DNA of 64,000 nt, from NCBI RefSeq assembly GCF_026745355.1, contig NC_079205.1, forward strand, positions 51,693,916 through 51,757,915, read 5' to 3'. The translations under genes were made by a program, and so were the position numbers. Of this stretch, positions 42,771-56,100 are shown one piece after another (the first letter of the stretch is position 1; the number at the start of each line of letters is the position of its first letter). The notes under the pieces are model-generated. The model saw only the letters and a list, made by a program, of their open reading frames with translations, had not been told where the DNA came from and made no database searches. Source of the stretch: Beta vulgaris subsp. vulgaris. Lineage: Eukaryota > Streptophyta > Magnoliopsida > Caryophyllales > Amaranthaceae.

Positions 42771-43392
42771 TTTTTTTTTTTTTTTTATAAGGGAAAATAC
42801 TTAGGAGCACCCCCTTAGTTAAGAGGCTAACCTAAAACATCCTTACAGATGATGAGAGAAATATATACTATAAGGCGGAAACCAATATAATAAAGCGGAA
42901 CAAGAATGCCCCTTTTGTGCCATGAAATCAGCTGCACCATTTGCCTAGCGAAAGCAGTGAGTCGCCTTCCACACTCAAACATTCTCCAAAAAATACCCTG
43001 CATTAGCAATGAAATAAAGAATCAATTTCCTAAGTAATACACCAATTAGTATTCATAATATTAACAACAGCCAGATTGTCTCCCTCGATCCAAAGATTGA
43101 AAATCTGCAGAGATATGGCAGCTTTAATGCCCTCCACCAATCCCCAAGTTTTACCCTGAATCACACTAGTAATTTGACCAGTGTATTTGGCTCCTGCAAG
43201 TAAAACACCAACATCCGAGTTTTTAATGACAAATCCAAAGGAGGCGTTGTCATTTTCAAACCATCAAAATTTATTTTAAACCAATTATTGACTAGCAAAC
43301 ATTCAAACCACATTTAATTTTGGGAGCAACTACTGGAACATTATCCTGAACAAAAGTATCTACAGAATTCTTAGCATCATCTGTTTTATCCC
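42771..43392 (-). pseudogene. 5'-truncated LINE tail with RNase H remnant
   Basis: A T-run at 42771-42786 is the poly(A) tail on the minus strand. Imperfect duplications AATACATCTCTTTT and AATACATCTTTTT flank it (from 42761 and 43393). The minus-strand sequence reads in fragments as an LINE RNase H domain (NFDG-like near 43270, then LWIEGDN near 43085). The extreme 3' sequence, CTAACCTAAAACATCCTTACAG on the + strand in part, resembles that of the intron 2 LINE, so the two belong to related subfamilies. Confidence 0.75.
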
Positions 43393-43538
43393 AATACATC
43401 TTTTTGAACTTAAATATATTTTATTATATATTAGTAAAATTATAACGATTGAAAAAAATTAAGAAAAATCAAACAAAATTTCACATAATTAAATCTTTCT
43501 TATAAATTAAGAGAAAATTACAAAAAAAACTATATTAA

Positions 43539-43848
43539 GGGGGTGTTTGGTTCACTAGTTTTAGGTATGAGGTATGGGTTTGGAATGAACAAAACCCATA
43601 CATAGTGTTTGTTTAGCTTATTTTTAAATTTTAAACCCATACCTTAAACTCATAAGGTATGGGGTTTAGAAATCCATGAGGGGAGGTGGGTATGGCTCAT
43701 ACCTTACCTCTAGGTATCAAATACAAGAAGATTTTTCATTCCTAAATGAAACCAAACACAAGGTATTAAGTATCAAGTTCCAAACCGATACCACCTTGGT
43801 TTCATTCCTCATTCCAAACCCATACCATTATATGAACCAAACACCCCC
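43539..43848. mobile_element. Tourist-like (PIF/Harbinger) MITE
   Basis: The ends GGGGGTGTTTGGTTCA and TGAACCAAACACCCCC form a perfect 16-bp inverted repeat. TAA lies directly outside both (43536-43538 and 43849-43851), the duplication size of PIF/Harbinger. The interior repeats GGTATGGGTTTGGAATGA-like words in both orientations. It lies about 320 bases before the aminotransferase-like start codon. Confidence 0.85.
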
Positions 43849-44167
43849 TAATATAGATGGTGTTAGATTTAGAGAGATAAAAGAAAAAAAAACTGAAGTA
43901 ACTCAATAGGTTGCTGACTTGGGAGTTGACAAACATAGAAAAATATTAAAATACTACACGGGGCCCAGTTTCAGCTTCCTTAATCCTTACATCGTCATCC
44001 AACAAAAAGAAAAAATATTTTAGTTGATTTCACTCTCAACTCTCAAGTCACAATCCAAAAAATAAATCAAAACTTCTAATAATTACTGAATACATAGAAA
44101 TTTCAGTAATCATCTTCACTGCAGTACCAAAACCAGCCATCTTCATCATCCTTCAAACGTAACAAAA

Positions 44168-47100
44168 ATGGCGGAAATCGAGGTGATTCATTCATGGTCC
44201 GCCCCTCGATCTCTCAGCACCAGTCTCATGTACTCTTTCGCTCAAGTAAATACATTCCTTCTTTGTTTTTCTTCTTCTCGTTTCATCAATTTTTTCTGCG
44301 CAATAAACTTTCCACAACGTTTCGTCATCAATTTACAATTTTGCATGTTTTTCTTCAAATTCAATCTTTTATGTCGTTGACTTCTCTGTTAATTTTTAGC
44401 GACCGCCGAAATCATCACTAGAAATCTTTGTAATTATGCTCGAATTTTCGTAGGAGAAATTTTACGGAAGTATGAATTTGTGCTTATTGGTTAATTAACG
44501 ATTTTATTTATAAGTTTTTTTTTTTTTTTTTTACTTTTTGTGTTTTTTGTTGTTGTACATGTATAATAGCGGGATGATATTGAAGTGTTTGATGAACCCT
44601 TATATGCGAACTTTCTTCAAGTTACTGGTGCAAAGAGACCTTACAGAGAGGAGGTGTTGTCAAAAATGGTTTGTAATTGTAATTTGTAAAGAATGTTTCG
44701 CCATCATATCATTCTGAATAAAAATGAGGATTTTATTTTGTGTATCTTTTTGAGAATGTGTTCTATTGTTGATTAGGAATCTGACGGGGAGAAGATTGTG
44801 AACGGGATTATCTACGGTCCTGGAAATAAGAAATATCGCTTTTGTAAGGTACAACCGGTGTCCTTATTTGATGTATATAGTTTGACTTTCATGTTTGCCA
44901 ATATATAATTATGCTATTAAAATCTTTTAGATTTATATTGAAACATATTGGGACGGATGAAATAAGATTCTACATGAGTATATGTTTTCCTTTACTTGTA
45001 AATTACAAACTATGGTGAAATTGGATTATGTGAATGGTATAAAATGTGTGTTGATTAAAGGGAATGGAGGGAGTAATATGTGTGTCTTCTTTTGTTGTGC
45101 TCGATTATTTGGAAAATATCATATTTGGCAAATAGGGTGAATGTAATTGTAGAGTGGTCTATTTAGTTCCAAAACATGCTTAGTGGTTTTTAGAAAATTG
45201 AAAAATTGAAAATTGTACTCACCGTCTCCACCTATCAATTTTACATTTCAAGTAACCTATGGCCCAATATGGGTTATATGGAGTAAAACATGGTGATGAG
45301 GAGGTGAGGCTTGACCCAAGGACAACCCACTTTGATGATACCACGTGAAATCTCGATATTTGGATCTTATAAAGTGAGTATATGTTCAAGTGAGGTTCCA
45401 TTCCCAAACCCAATTGACAATGGTTTGTTTCAATAACATTCTCAAGGACACCAATTCTTTCCATGCAATGGTGAATAGACAGGTATTCTTCTTGGATTCT
45501 TTTAACAGAAGCATGCTTTAGCTATTTGTTTGCTACCATGTCTTGTTTCTTATTTCTAGAAGATGCTCTTTTGCTAGTAGAAAATCCATTAGACCCTAGT
45601 TAGTAGTAAGTAATAGCTGGATCTGATCAAGCCACATCATCGTGTAATAGTTGGACCTTTGGTCTGGTACTTTCTAGAATGAACATGACTTCCTAGTTTC
45701 CTTGTCACTAACAGATTAATCATATGGAAGACCAAATTTTCCGTAAAATGATATTTTGTGGTACTATCATCCATTTGAAGGCTTCACAAAAAAATTGGCG
45801 TCTTTTTGATGTAAACAGCCTAATTTTGGTTTCAGCACATGTCTAAACAACTGCTACCAGGCTTGTCAAGTGATTTGATGAAGAAGGGGAAGCACTTCAT
45901 ATTGATACGGAATCCAATGGATATTTTGGTGAGTTCTCATTGTTTATATGCATACCAGGTGTGGAGTAGTAAGTGTGCATATATATGAGCATCATGTGGA
46001 GTACACAAATTGTTTTACTTGTACGAAATTTGCTTTTCTCATATAAATGCTTTGCCTTATTATCAGTCAGGCTAACAGTTTGTGTGCTGTATTGCTAGCC
46101 ATCCTTTGACAAGGTTGTGCCCCCAACTTTTCTTGAGGTGGGGTTAGCTGCTCTCGTCACCATTTACAGTGAGCTCTGTGATCTAGGAAATCCACCTGCT
46201 ATCATTGATGCTGGAGAACTTCAACGAGATCCAGAGGTTAATTTCAAACTTTCAGCAATAATTTGATTTTGAGATTTTTTCTCTGTATGGACCATGTATA
46301 GTACTTCTTTTGATATATTTGGGTTCTGGTTAGATAACTGATAAAAGACAAGAGATAATATCACTTATCTCCGGATTTGATTTTAATTTGTGCCTCTCTT
46401 GTACTGTTTCACTGTTTCACTTTTTTATGTTCTGTAAAAGGCTTGTTCGTAGAGATGTACCTTGTACAGCGAGATGAGGGCTTTCTTACTGTATAGAAAG
46501 AAGATCTTGTATTTTTGTACTTTTGTTACAGTTGCAGAAAATAACTTTCTGTAAATGGTTGGAAGAGTTGCCTTATGTTTGCTTAATTACTGAGCTGAGC
46601 TGCTTTAGGGAAAAAAGATTCTCAGACCTTCCCCGATAAACCCTGACATCATATATATTTTTGGTCTCTTTGGATAGCACTAACTTTCCTATTATGCATG
46701 GTATTAGCAATTCATTTTCTGAGCGAACAACATGTGGAAATATTAGAGGCTCTAAAGCGTATTCTTATTTGGTGAAACTTGTTCTTTGCATTGTTAACTC
46801 TATTTTCTGGTAATATAAGGTTCAATTATGGTACTTTTTAGTGTGATAAAAATAATTTCATCGAACAATTTGAAGTTTACTCGCTTTTCTACATTATTCA
46901 TTGTAACTGGGTCTCTACTTTTAACAAATATGGTGCTTTATTTATCTCTAGGGAGCTTTACGTGGTCTTTGTGAGGACCTGAATATTCCATTTCAGCCTA
47001 CAATGCTTAAGTAAGGAAAATGCATGAACTCTCTTATGCTCTGCTCATTCAATTGTAGCATTTTATGCAGGAGAATATGTCATTGATTTAATCAGTGAAA

Positions 47101-50100
47101 ATTACTGAATTTTTTCGCCTATATATGTGCTATATAGGAATGTATATGAACTCAATTACCTTTGTATTTGGCCTTGTTTGTCATCCTTTATTTCTAAACA
47201 TGAGAAATCAAGGCTTTCTGAGGTTCGACTTTGCTCTTTTTTCTCCGTATATATTGTTTGAAGTTATAATAATAGAGATGATGAATGTACATTCTAATAT
47301 GAACTTAACAATAGATAAATAGATTTTCGGTTTTTTCACCATATACCCCTGACAAATTTTTTTTGCACCGTATACCCTTTCAAGTTTCCAAATTCATCAT
47401 ACACCCCTTACTTTTCGAAAAATACATCACCTTACCCTTTTGACTAACGGTGTTAGACTTCCGTTAGTCTTTAGGCCCTAATCCTCTCCTAATCCTAATT
47501 AACTACCCTAAACCCTAAACAACCCTAATAACAATAACAAACCCTACAAACCTAATTAGCCCTAAAAGCCCACCAGTCCACCACCCACCCACCAGCCCAC
47601 CAGTCCACCACCCCCAACAACCCCAACCCACCACCAACCTACCACCCCAACCGCAACCTTGCCAGCCCACCACCCCACCCCGCAACCTCGCCCATCCCCA
47701 CCCCACACCATCGGATTTTAGCACCCCACCCCACCCCGGATTTTCGCACCTGTGACCCCCACCCCATCGGATTTTCGCAACTGTGAACCCCACCCCATCG
47801 GTTTTTCGCACCTCTGACCCCCACCCCACCGGATTTTCGCACCCCACCCGAACAGATTTTCGCACCCCTTTCCACCGGATTTCCGCACCTCACCCCTCTG
47901 TTTTTCGAAGCTATCCTCTGTTTCGCTCACCGGTCGCAGGTTGTTCGAAGGGGAGGGGGGATGTGGGAGGGGGGATCTCGTCGGCGTTCCTCTGTTTTTC
48001 GAAGGGTGGTAGCTGTGCCTGTGCGGGAGCGGAGAGGGGGGTGGGGGTTGTCGGGGAAAGGGGGTGGGGTTGTCGGGGAAAGGGGATGGGGTGGGGTTGT
48101 CGGGGAAAGGGGAGGGGGTTGTGGCTGGGGTAGGGGAAGGGGTGGGGTGGGGGGTGGTGTGATGGGTGGGTGGTTAGGGTAGGTTTAGGGTTAATTAGGG
48201 TTAGAGGGGAGATTAGGGTAGGGTTTAGGATTAATTAGGCTAGGGGAGTTAGGGTTTAGGTTAGTTAACTTGGGTTAGGAGGGGATTAGGGGTTAATGAC
48301 TAACGGACGTTAACGCCGTTAGTCATTAAGGGTAAGTGGGTGAATTTTTTGAAAAGTGAAGGGTATATGGTGAATTTGGAAACTTGAAAGGGTATATGGT
48401 GCAAAAAAAAATTTGAGAGGGGTATATGGTGAAAAAACCCATATATTTTCTATGATATCTAGCAATAAATTTGAAGAGAAATTAATGATCAGAGCTCATC
48501 TGTCAGATGTATGGACACTTTTTTTCTCGAAATATAGGAAGTAGTAAACAGTAGATTACTCCCTTCGCCCATATCAGTCGATACAGTATGACCGAGATAA
48601 AGTTTTATGAGATTTATATGACTTCTGTATCTCATAATTGGTTGTTGGTAGTGGGGTATTCTTATTGTAATTAGATACTTCTTTATTATTGTCGGGGTTC
48701 CCATGAAGAGCGAGAAATAATATAAAGTTTGTGGGCCATGCTTTTTTAGGAGGTGTATTAATTATCATAGGACAAATGAAAATAGGAAGTTTATCGACTA
48801 AAATGGCATGGAGGGAGTAGATAGTATTTGCAAGCTAATAACAGATTTTGTAGAAGTGTTTTGTAGATTACTTGTCAATTGTTCGGATATATCAAATGTC
48901 ACATTCTGTATATAATTTCAAATTTTAAAGCATGACCATTCTTTGTTATGCTCCTCTACTATCTTACAAACACTGCCTAAGCAGCATATAGTAGATTGAA
49001 TAGTTTCAAATCCACCATTTCAGGTTCAATCTACTCCCTTTTCCCTACAATCTACTGTTTACCAATCACACAGTTTAGTGTTAATTGTGAGAATTTATTG
49101 TGTCTCATATCTAATTCATTAATCAGGTGAGACATTACTTCTTTGACTACTATTGTTCTTTCTTTCCTTAAGCATACCAAATGGCCATTGACGCTGACTG
49201 TCGTGATGGCATTTGTAGTAAACATAAATTTTCTTAACATTCCTTAAATTGGTAGTTTAAAGTATTGATGTTATGTGCTGTCGTATACATTAATTAGATA
49301 GATTGCTTTTGTTTCTGAATTTCATTTTCGAGATGCTCATACCTGTGCTATTAAGTAGCTAATGCTGTTGTTTGTGTACAATGGAGTACCTGATTCTCTA
49401 TTGCTGATTTTGATGTATTAACCAAGGGCCTGTTCATTATTGTTTTTGTTTTTAGTTTCAATTTCTTTAAAAGGAGCAAAAACAAAGATATGAAACCAAA
49501 AAAAGTTGTTTAAGGTATTCAGTTGTGAGTTCTCGAAATAAACATGGTCAGATAAGTATCACAAATATTTATTTTAGTACACAACCTATATCATATGACC
49601 TGAAATCATACAACAATAAAATAGAAAGTGACAGTGACACTGAATAATCCCTAAACTACGTTGGCTTTTATTGACTTTGGCTATGCTCTCTTCACCTTAT
49701 GTTGGGAACTTATTACTTATTCTTGTTGGAGACCAAACCAGATCAGAATAATTCTTACTAGACGAGATCAAACCTTCTAAATTCCATTTACTAATACAAA
49801 TATTATTAATAAAAATTAAAATTGGATTTTTGAAAACTACATGTTGAGAAGAATCCAACAAGATCCAACATGAATTTGTGTTTTCCTGATCTATTGGCGT
49901 AAATATAGTCAAAGATCAGTCAGATGTCAGACGTGAGACTGCAAGACCTGACCAAACTAGATCACACCAGAAAAATTCAGAATAGACTAGAGTGTAGTAT
50001 CAAACATTCAAACTCACTTCAGTTCAAGTGAAAAGAACATATCCTATATCTATTGGTTCAAATTTTCAGCCTTTTTGCCATACAAGTGACTGAGATAGCC

Positions 50101-53100
50101 AGATGGTTTCAGTTGGCTGTAACTGTATTTTATACGGAGTGTTTATATGCCATTTGTCTAGTTTCAACAAGATTTAAAGCTCAAATGATCCAGTTGCATC
50201 TTGCATACCTCTCATACCAGCTTGGCCACTTATAATGATGGACCGTTGCGTATTCTATAATAAAGACTCCTTAATTGACCTCCAAACTCAATCTTACCTT
50301 TGGCTAACTATATTTTTTACATACATCTTATTGAAAAAGCCTATGCATATCATATCTTTGTCTTTTGGCTAAAAATTTGTGGTTTTGAGTTTATAGGTAG
50401 TCAGAATTTAAATGAATCACCTCTTTCATTCAGATGGGAAGCTGGTCCCAAACCCATAGATGGTATCTGGGCTCCATGGTGGTATGGAAGTGTACATAAG
50501 TCAACTGGTTTCAAAACAGAACACAGATATCCCAAGGTTGGTTTTCTTTGTCATTACTAATCTAAGGATTACATTACTTGTCTTGTCGTTCTTATTATTA
50601 GTTTTCTCCATTGAGGGTGTATGGGCTCCATGGTAGAGACTAGTGTTTACTGAAGTGACAACTTCTCAGAGAGGCATAAACTAGTAAGACTTGCCAAGAA
50701 GGTGAACAGAGAAGTCATTGGATGAAACATACATTTCAACATGGTAGCCGTGTCTAACATTCCATTAGCAATATGATAGTGCTTTTGCAAATAAACAAAA
50801 CCAGTGTATTTTTGAGGTTGAAACTTGCTTGACTAGAGTTCAAGTTCCTTAATGTTGAGGCTATCTTATAGCTAGTGCCATGTGTTTGAGCTGGAGCAAC
50901 ACTTGACTTTGCTCGATTCCGTTAGATCCTGAGTAAATGTCCCCTTCTTTTGTATATGACCCTTCTTTTGTACGTGGGTGACACCCCCTTGGTATTTATT
51001 TTCTGTTTCCCTATTACTTGTTGAAAAAAGTTACCATCTTCATCTTGGAGTATAATTTATCTTCTGAGATGTATCTTTGCAGTCCTTGTACTAAGGTCTC
51101 TGCTTATGGTCTCAAATGTTTTGTTTCAAGAATAACTTGACAAAGGCTATTATGTTTTTATAACTCATGTCTGCATATCAATGTCTATGATCGATTTCTG
51201 GTTTGGAGATGAAGTTATATTGATAAGTTCAGTTTGGTTTAACTGCTGATATTATCTGCTTGATGTTTTGAGTTGTAAGTATATTCTTAGTGAATTTCTT
51301 CTTTCATTGGATAAAATTTAGGTTAAGATTGTCTGAGAATAAAGTTTAGCTCCATTTCTCCCGTTACTGAACATGGAAGATAATGGTTGCTAAATGGATT
51401 TTGTTTTGTAGTTGACTGTTTTATATATATTTTGCTTCCCTTTTTACAACTTTAATTTTGGTTTTATGTATCAGACATTTCCATCTTCTCTCTATGACTT
51501 ACTGGAAAAATGCCTACCTTTTTACAATTTCCTCAAGTGCCGTCTTAAGCGATCATCTGCTCTTCTAAGTTCATCCGTGCCCCCTCCTAGTCTTCCTGTT
51601 TCAGCAAACGAAAAGCTCCTTGCATGGGTTGGTGATGAGATTCTACCTCGTGATAGTGCAAAGGTGTATCTGTATTTTATTTTTTTAATTTGGAAACAGT
51701 TGGAGGTTTTGGGATGTTTCTCGATTTAATATAAATTCATCCTCTGCTGTTTGTGTGCTAACAATCTTGTTCTTATTTTTTTGTCACCTTGTTAAGGTTT
51801 CAGTTCTGGACTCAGTAGTACAAGGAGGTGATTCTGTTTGGGAAGGACTACGTATCTATAAAGGAAAAATATTTAAGCTTGAGGAGCATCTGGATAGGTC
51901 AGTGTGTGATGGAAACTTTCACTTCTTTGATTGATTTTTGTTAGCTGTTTGTAACTATAGTTTACCACATGATGAATATGCTTCATAAAAGTGGGGAAAT
52001 CATCACATCAAATCGTGCTCAGATTAAGTCCTGTATGCCTGATGTAGTATGTTAATTTTCGTCTTCTAGGGCATCATCTTGCTGAACATGACTATAGCCT
52101 GTCATACAGTTGACAGTTCATAATTTAATTGGATGCATCAGCTGATTTGATATTTGATGTACTCCGTAAAAGAAATCATATGTTGAGCCCATCTATGATG
52201 GATCCCATATATTTTCCTGCCCCTAGTGTGCAGGGTCTTCTCTGTGCTTTATTTGATGTGAGTTGCTCTTCCATTTGGGCTAGGTAATCAGGGTTTTCTA
52301 ATCTCACTTGGTGTGTCTCAATGTTAGAATCAAGATAAACTGTTATAGAAATAAGGTTTACTTGCAGTTCTTTTTATGAATTGCTTTTGCCTGTTAATAA
52401 TCCCAGAAGCCTTGAATGTTCAACTCATTTTTAATTTAGGCGGCCATCGCAGTACCTATGACATTTGGTTTTGGATGGTTCTCACGTCTCTGTAAGATAC
52501 AGCTGATAATGTGATGTATCAAGATACATGTCAACGGCTCTTGCTCATATAGTCATTTGCTCATAGATTTAATTGTACCAGACATTAGCAATGGAGCTTT
52601 GCACTCTTTGTCACTGCCTCTATGTTATATCTCCAGGATATCTAAAAAGTGTTAGGTTTGGACTTCGGAGTGACACTGGACGTATTTCGATTTTGTCGAT
52701 GAATTACTATTTGATAGCTTGGGGACATGAGATTTTTGTCCTTAACCCTGCTATAAATTGGTGACACCTCTTTGTTTCTTCCTTTTTTTTTTGCTTTCTA
52801 TTGGTCTATATTCTATATAATAGTGAACTTATATGTTGACAAAAAAATAATTTATGTAGCTCTTCTGATCTGTATGACTGTATGCATATGACCAATCCAG
52901 TATCTTTGCTGGATAATTTGACAATTTACTTCGAATCCCTCATCCTTCTTGTTAATTTTATGGGAATAATGCCCCATTTGCAAAGTTTGTCATTCGAGGC
53001 ACTTGTACTAATCCTAGTTGTTGAAATTTGAACCCAGTATTCCAATCCTATCTTTGTTCTGGAGCATATAGATGAGAGACTTGTGCTATTTTGTTGTAAC

Positions 53101-56100
53101 ACTTATTTGTTTGCATAAAGATATCTTGATAAGTTCGTAGTAAGTGTGACTGCTGATCTTGTGGCTTTTTTTGTGCCACCTCTCTGTAATTCTGATGCTT
53201 GTTTGGCACAAAAATGTTTGTCTTCAGACTGTTTGACTCAGCAAAAGCTTTGGCTTTCAGTAATATTCCAACACGTGGAGAGGTGAGGTTGGGGTTGCAT
53301 AGCTTCGATAATTTACCAAGAACTTTTGGTTTTTCATTTTCGCTTACGTTTATGTGATTTCACATGCCTGCTATAACAGGTCAAGGAAGCTATTTTCACA
53401 ACTCTTATTAGGAATGGCATGTTTGATAATTCCCATATCCGCCTAAGTTTAACTCGCGGCAAGAAAGTAATTTCTTTTTATCTTTCTTTTTCTGCAAGCT
53501 GTTCATATGTTTTAAGTTGAGATATTTTCTACACAGTATTGCTGTTCCTTATATATTAGGATAGTAGCTACTAATATATAATGCTTTCTAGGATTTTATT
53601 TTTTGCAACTATTAATGTAATTTTTTTGCTTTAAACCTAGCACCCATCTGTGGTGTCATTCTGACTGCATGTGAGAGTTGAGACATGTTGGCGTCAAGTT
53701 TGAGAATAGTTTCTTTTTACTATACTGTTTTCACGTGTCTAACGTGTCTGAAGAATAACTGTTTTCTGGATTTCTGCAGGTCACTTCTGGAATGAGTCCT
53801 GCATTCAATCTTTATGGCTGCACCTTAATAGGTACTTTTACTTCCTTAGTATTCTTCGTTGAAAATATTGACTAGCTTTAGTAAGTCTTGGAAAAAATCC
53901 TCACAGCAACCTAGAGCAAGGTGAAGCCCTGAACATAAACATGACTTAGCACCATGTTTACTGGTTCTTGATTTTTTTTTTTTTTTTAATCTCAAGTCAG
54001 TTGGTTCTGTGAGCGTAACATTCACTTGTATTCCCCTCTCTTTTTACATATTTCTTTTTACCAATGTGGCTCAAGATATTTGACTTGTCCGAGTGAAGTG
54101 TTGGGTTAGGATTTCATACTCCTGACTCAGGAGTGTGAAATGAAGAGTGTCCAATGTTTTACACTAGTATGAAGATAAAATGAAGAGTCGAAAGATCGAT
54201 AATTTCATATTATGCTGAGGAAATTCTTTATGATAACTTTTAGAGAACTTATGCTTAGAACTGATGCTTGTATGTGTTATTGTTGGGGCTGCTCATGGTT
54301 TTTGAATAATATTAAAGTATTTGCTTCTTTGGATGAGAAGTTGGTGTAAGGATTTTCATATGGGCTTGAAAGTTCAAATCTTTATATATTTGCTGAAACA
54401 GCAAGCAGTTCCGTGATCAAAGGTTTTTCATACTGTCTAGTTTTAGTGCTTGACAATCATACTCTGTGTGTCAGAATCCACCTTATATTAGCTTGTATTT
54501 GTTGTATTATATGCTTTCTAGTACTTTACTTTATGTTTCTAGCTCTTACGTATAGGGTTTTGTTCCATTAGTGTCTTATTGCAAAGAGTGTGTTTAGTGA
54601 AGAATAGCTTTCTCACAAGTAAGCATCTTTAGGGAGCATCACTGAATGAATGAATTCATCTTCCTGTCACGTTTTAACTGAGCTGTTGTGGTTTTCCTTA
54701 CGTGTGGTCTTGCAATTTACGTTAAAGTTCCCCCTCCCCTATGAAGCATGGAATTAAAACTCTCCCGTTCCTTTACAGAACGGCGGTCCTGTGACGGATT
54801 TTGGATTTGCCGTTCCGCAAAATGCCGTTACAGAACGCCATAATAAAAATCACATACTTCTCGCCGCGTTGTCTGTTCCGTAACGCGAACTCGACACGTT
54901 AGAATGCTTTTATTCCCATTTCATCCGTTCTTTTCAAATATTAGCCAAAAATATTGTAGAATTTAATTATATAGCTAATGTAACATGACATTTTGATAAA
55001 TTTAATTATATTATGTTGTAATAATGCTTCATAAACTAAAACAAAGCAAATAAGAACATATTAATGTGAATTTTTTGAAAAAATTCACGCCGCTTCGGTC
55101 GCGAAACGTTCTATTTCCCCATTACAAGCCATTCCCGCAACTGCAACTCGTCTTCGTCGTCCTGGATCCTCTTGTGACTGCTGTGCGCGCACAAGCCCCG
55201 ATCGATATCCGACTCCCACTGTTGTCACCAATAGGCAAGAGTCGCCCTTTTCTTGAATCCACACAAGGCTTGCACCCTTACCGCCAAATAGGCAAGCGTG
55301 CGCCGCACCTCCGAGCGTCAGAACACTCGGACCATGAGGTCAAAGTTATTGTAAAGCAAGCAATGCTAGTCGTTCTCTTGAAAACTGTATGTCTCAAAGA
55401 TTTTAAATTTCATGAAATTGATGAAATTTAGGTTTAGAGCTATCAATTCGCACCTGCCGGTCTAAGGGATGGAGAGAACAACGCTCAAGGATGTACTCAG
55501 ACGTCATGCTTGTTCATTATTGTTTAGAGTTCAAACTTAAGTGATGGGGAATCGGTTAGCAATGATGTCACTTGTATGAAGTATCTAGTTTTTCTTCTCT
55601 TTTCTCCAGTCTTCCAGATATTATCCTTTCAGAATGTGTGCCTTCAATATGTAGATTCCAAACCTGCAGTTGAGAACTAAATAAATCCTTTTTTGTGGAA
55701 ATGCAGTGCTCGCCGAATGGAAACCACCTGTCTATGATAACACCAAGGGTGTAGTTTTGGTTACTGCTTCAACCCGCCGTAATTCTCCAAATGTAAAAAT
55801 GCTGCTCTGTTATTGCTGTTTGAGTGTATCAATATGACCTTTTGCTTGTCCATTTGCATACTTTTTCATTCTTCTTCATGGTGGTAGGGTTTATGTTTTA
55901 AGTTATATATACCATTTACATCAACTGATCGATACAGAAATATATGGTCATTTCATCCAGCTGCTGGAGCCTGGAAGTAATGAAAAATTTAAATGGGTGA
56001 TGGCTGCTCTGCTGATCAGCTTTTGCTGCAGCACACTTCCACTTTTGAACACCCTTCTGGCATCATAAGGGTCTTCCATCTATCAGTTCAATAATTTATT

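Noticed and set aside
44940..45075. GGGACGGATGA and GAATGGAGGGAGTA as a Stowaway MITE
   Set aside because: The two words are in the same orientation and do not form inverted ends; at most one decayed end is present.
47515..47930. Gly/Trp/Arg-rich minus-strand frames as a gene
   Set aside because: They overlap in several frames and come from the GGATTTTCGCACC tandem repeat in a Mutator-like element.
55066..55431. 121-codon open frame as a possible gene
   Set aside because: It lies inside an intron of a well-supported gene, has no recognisable domain, and openness is explained by high GC content.
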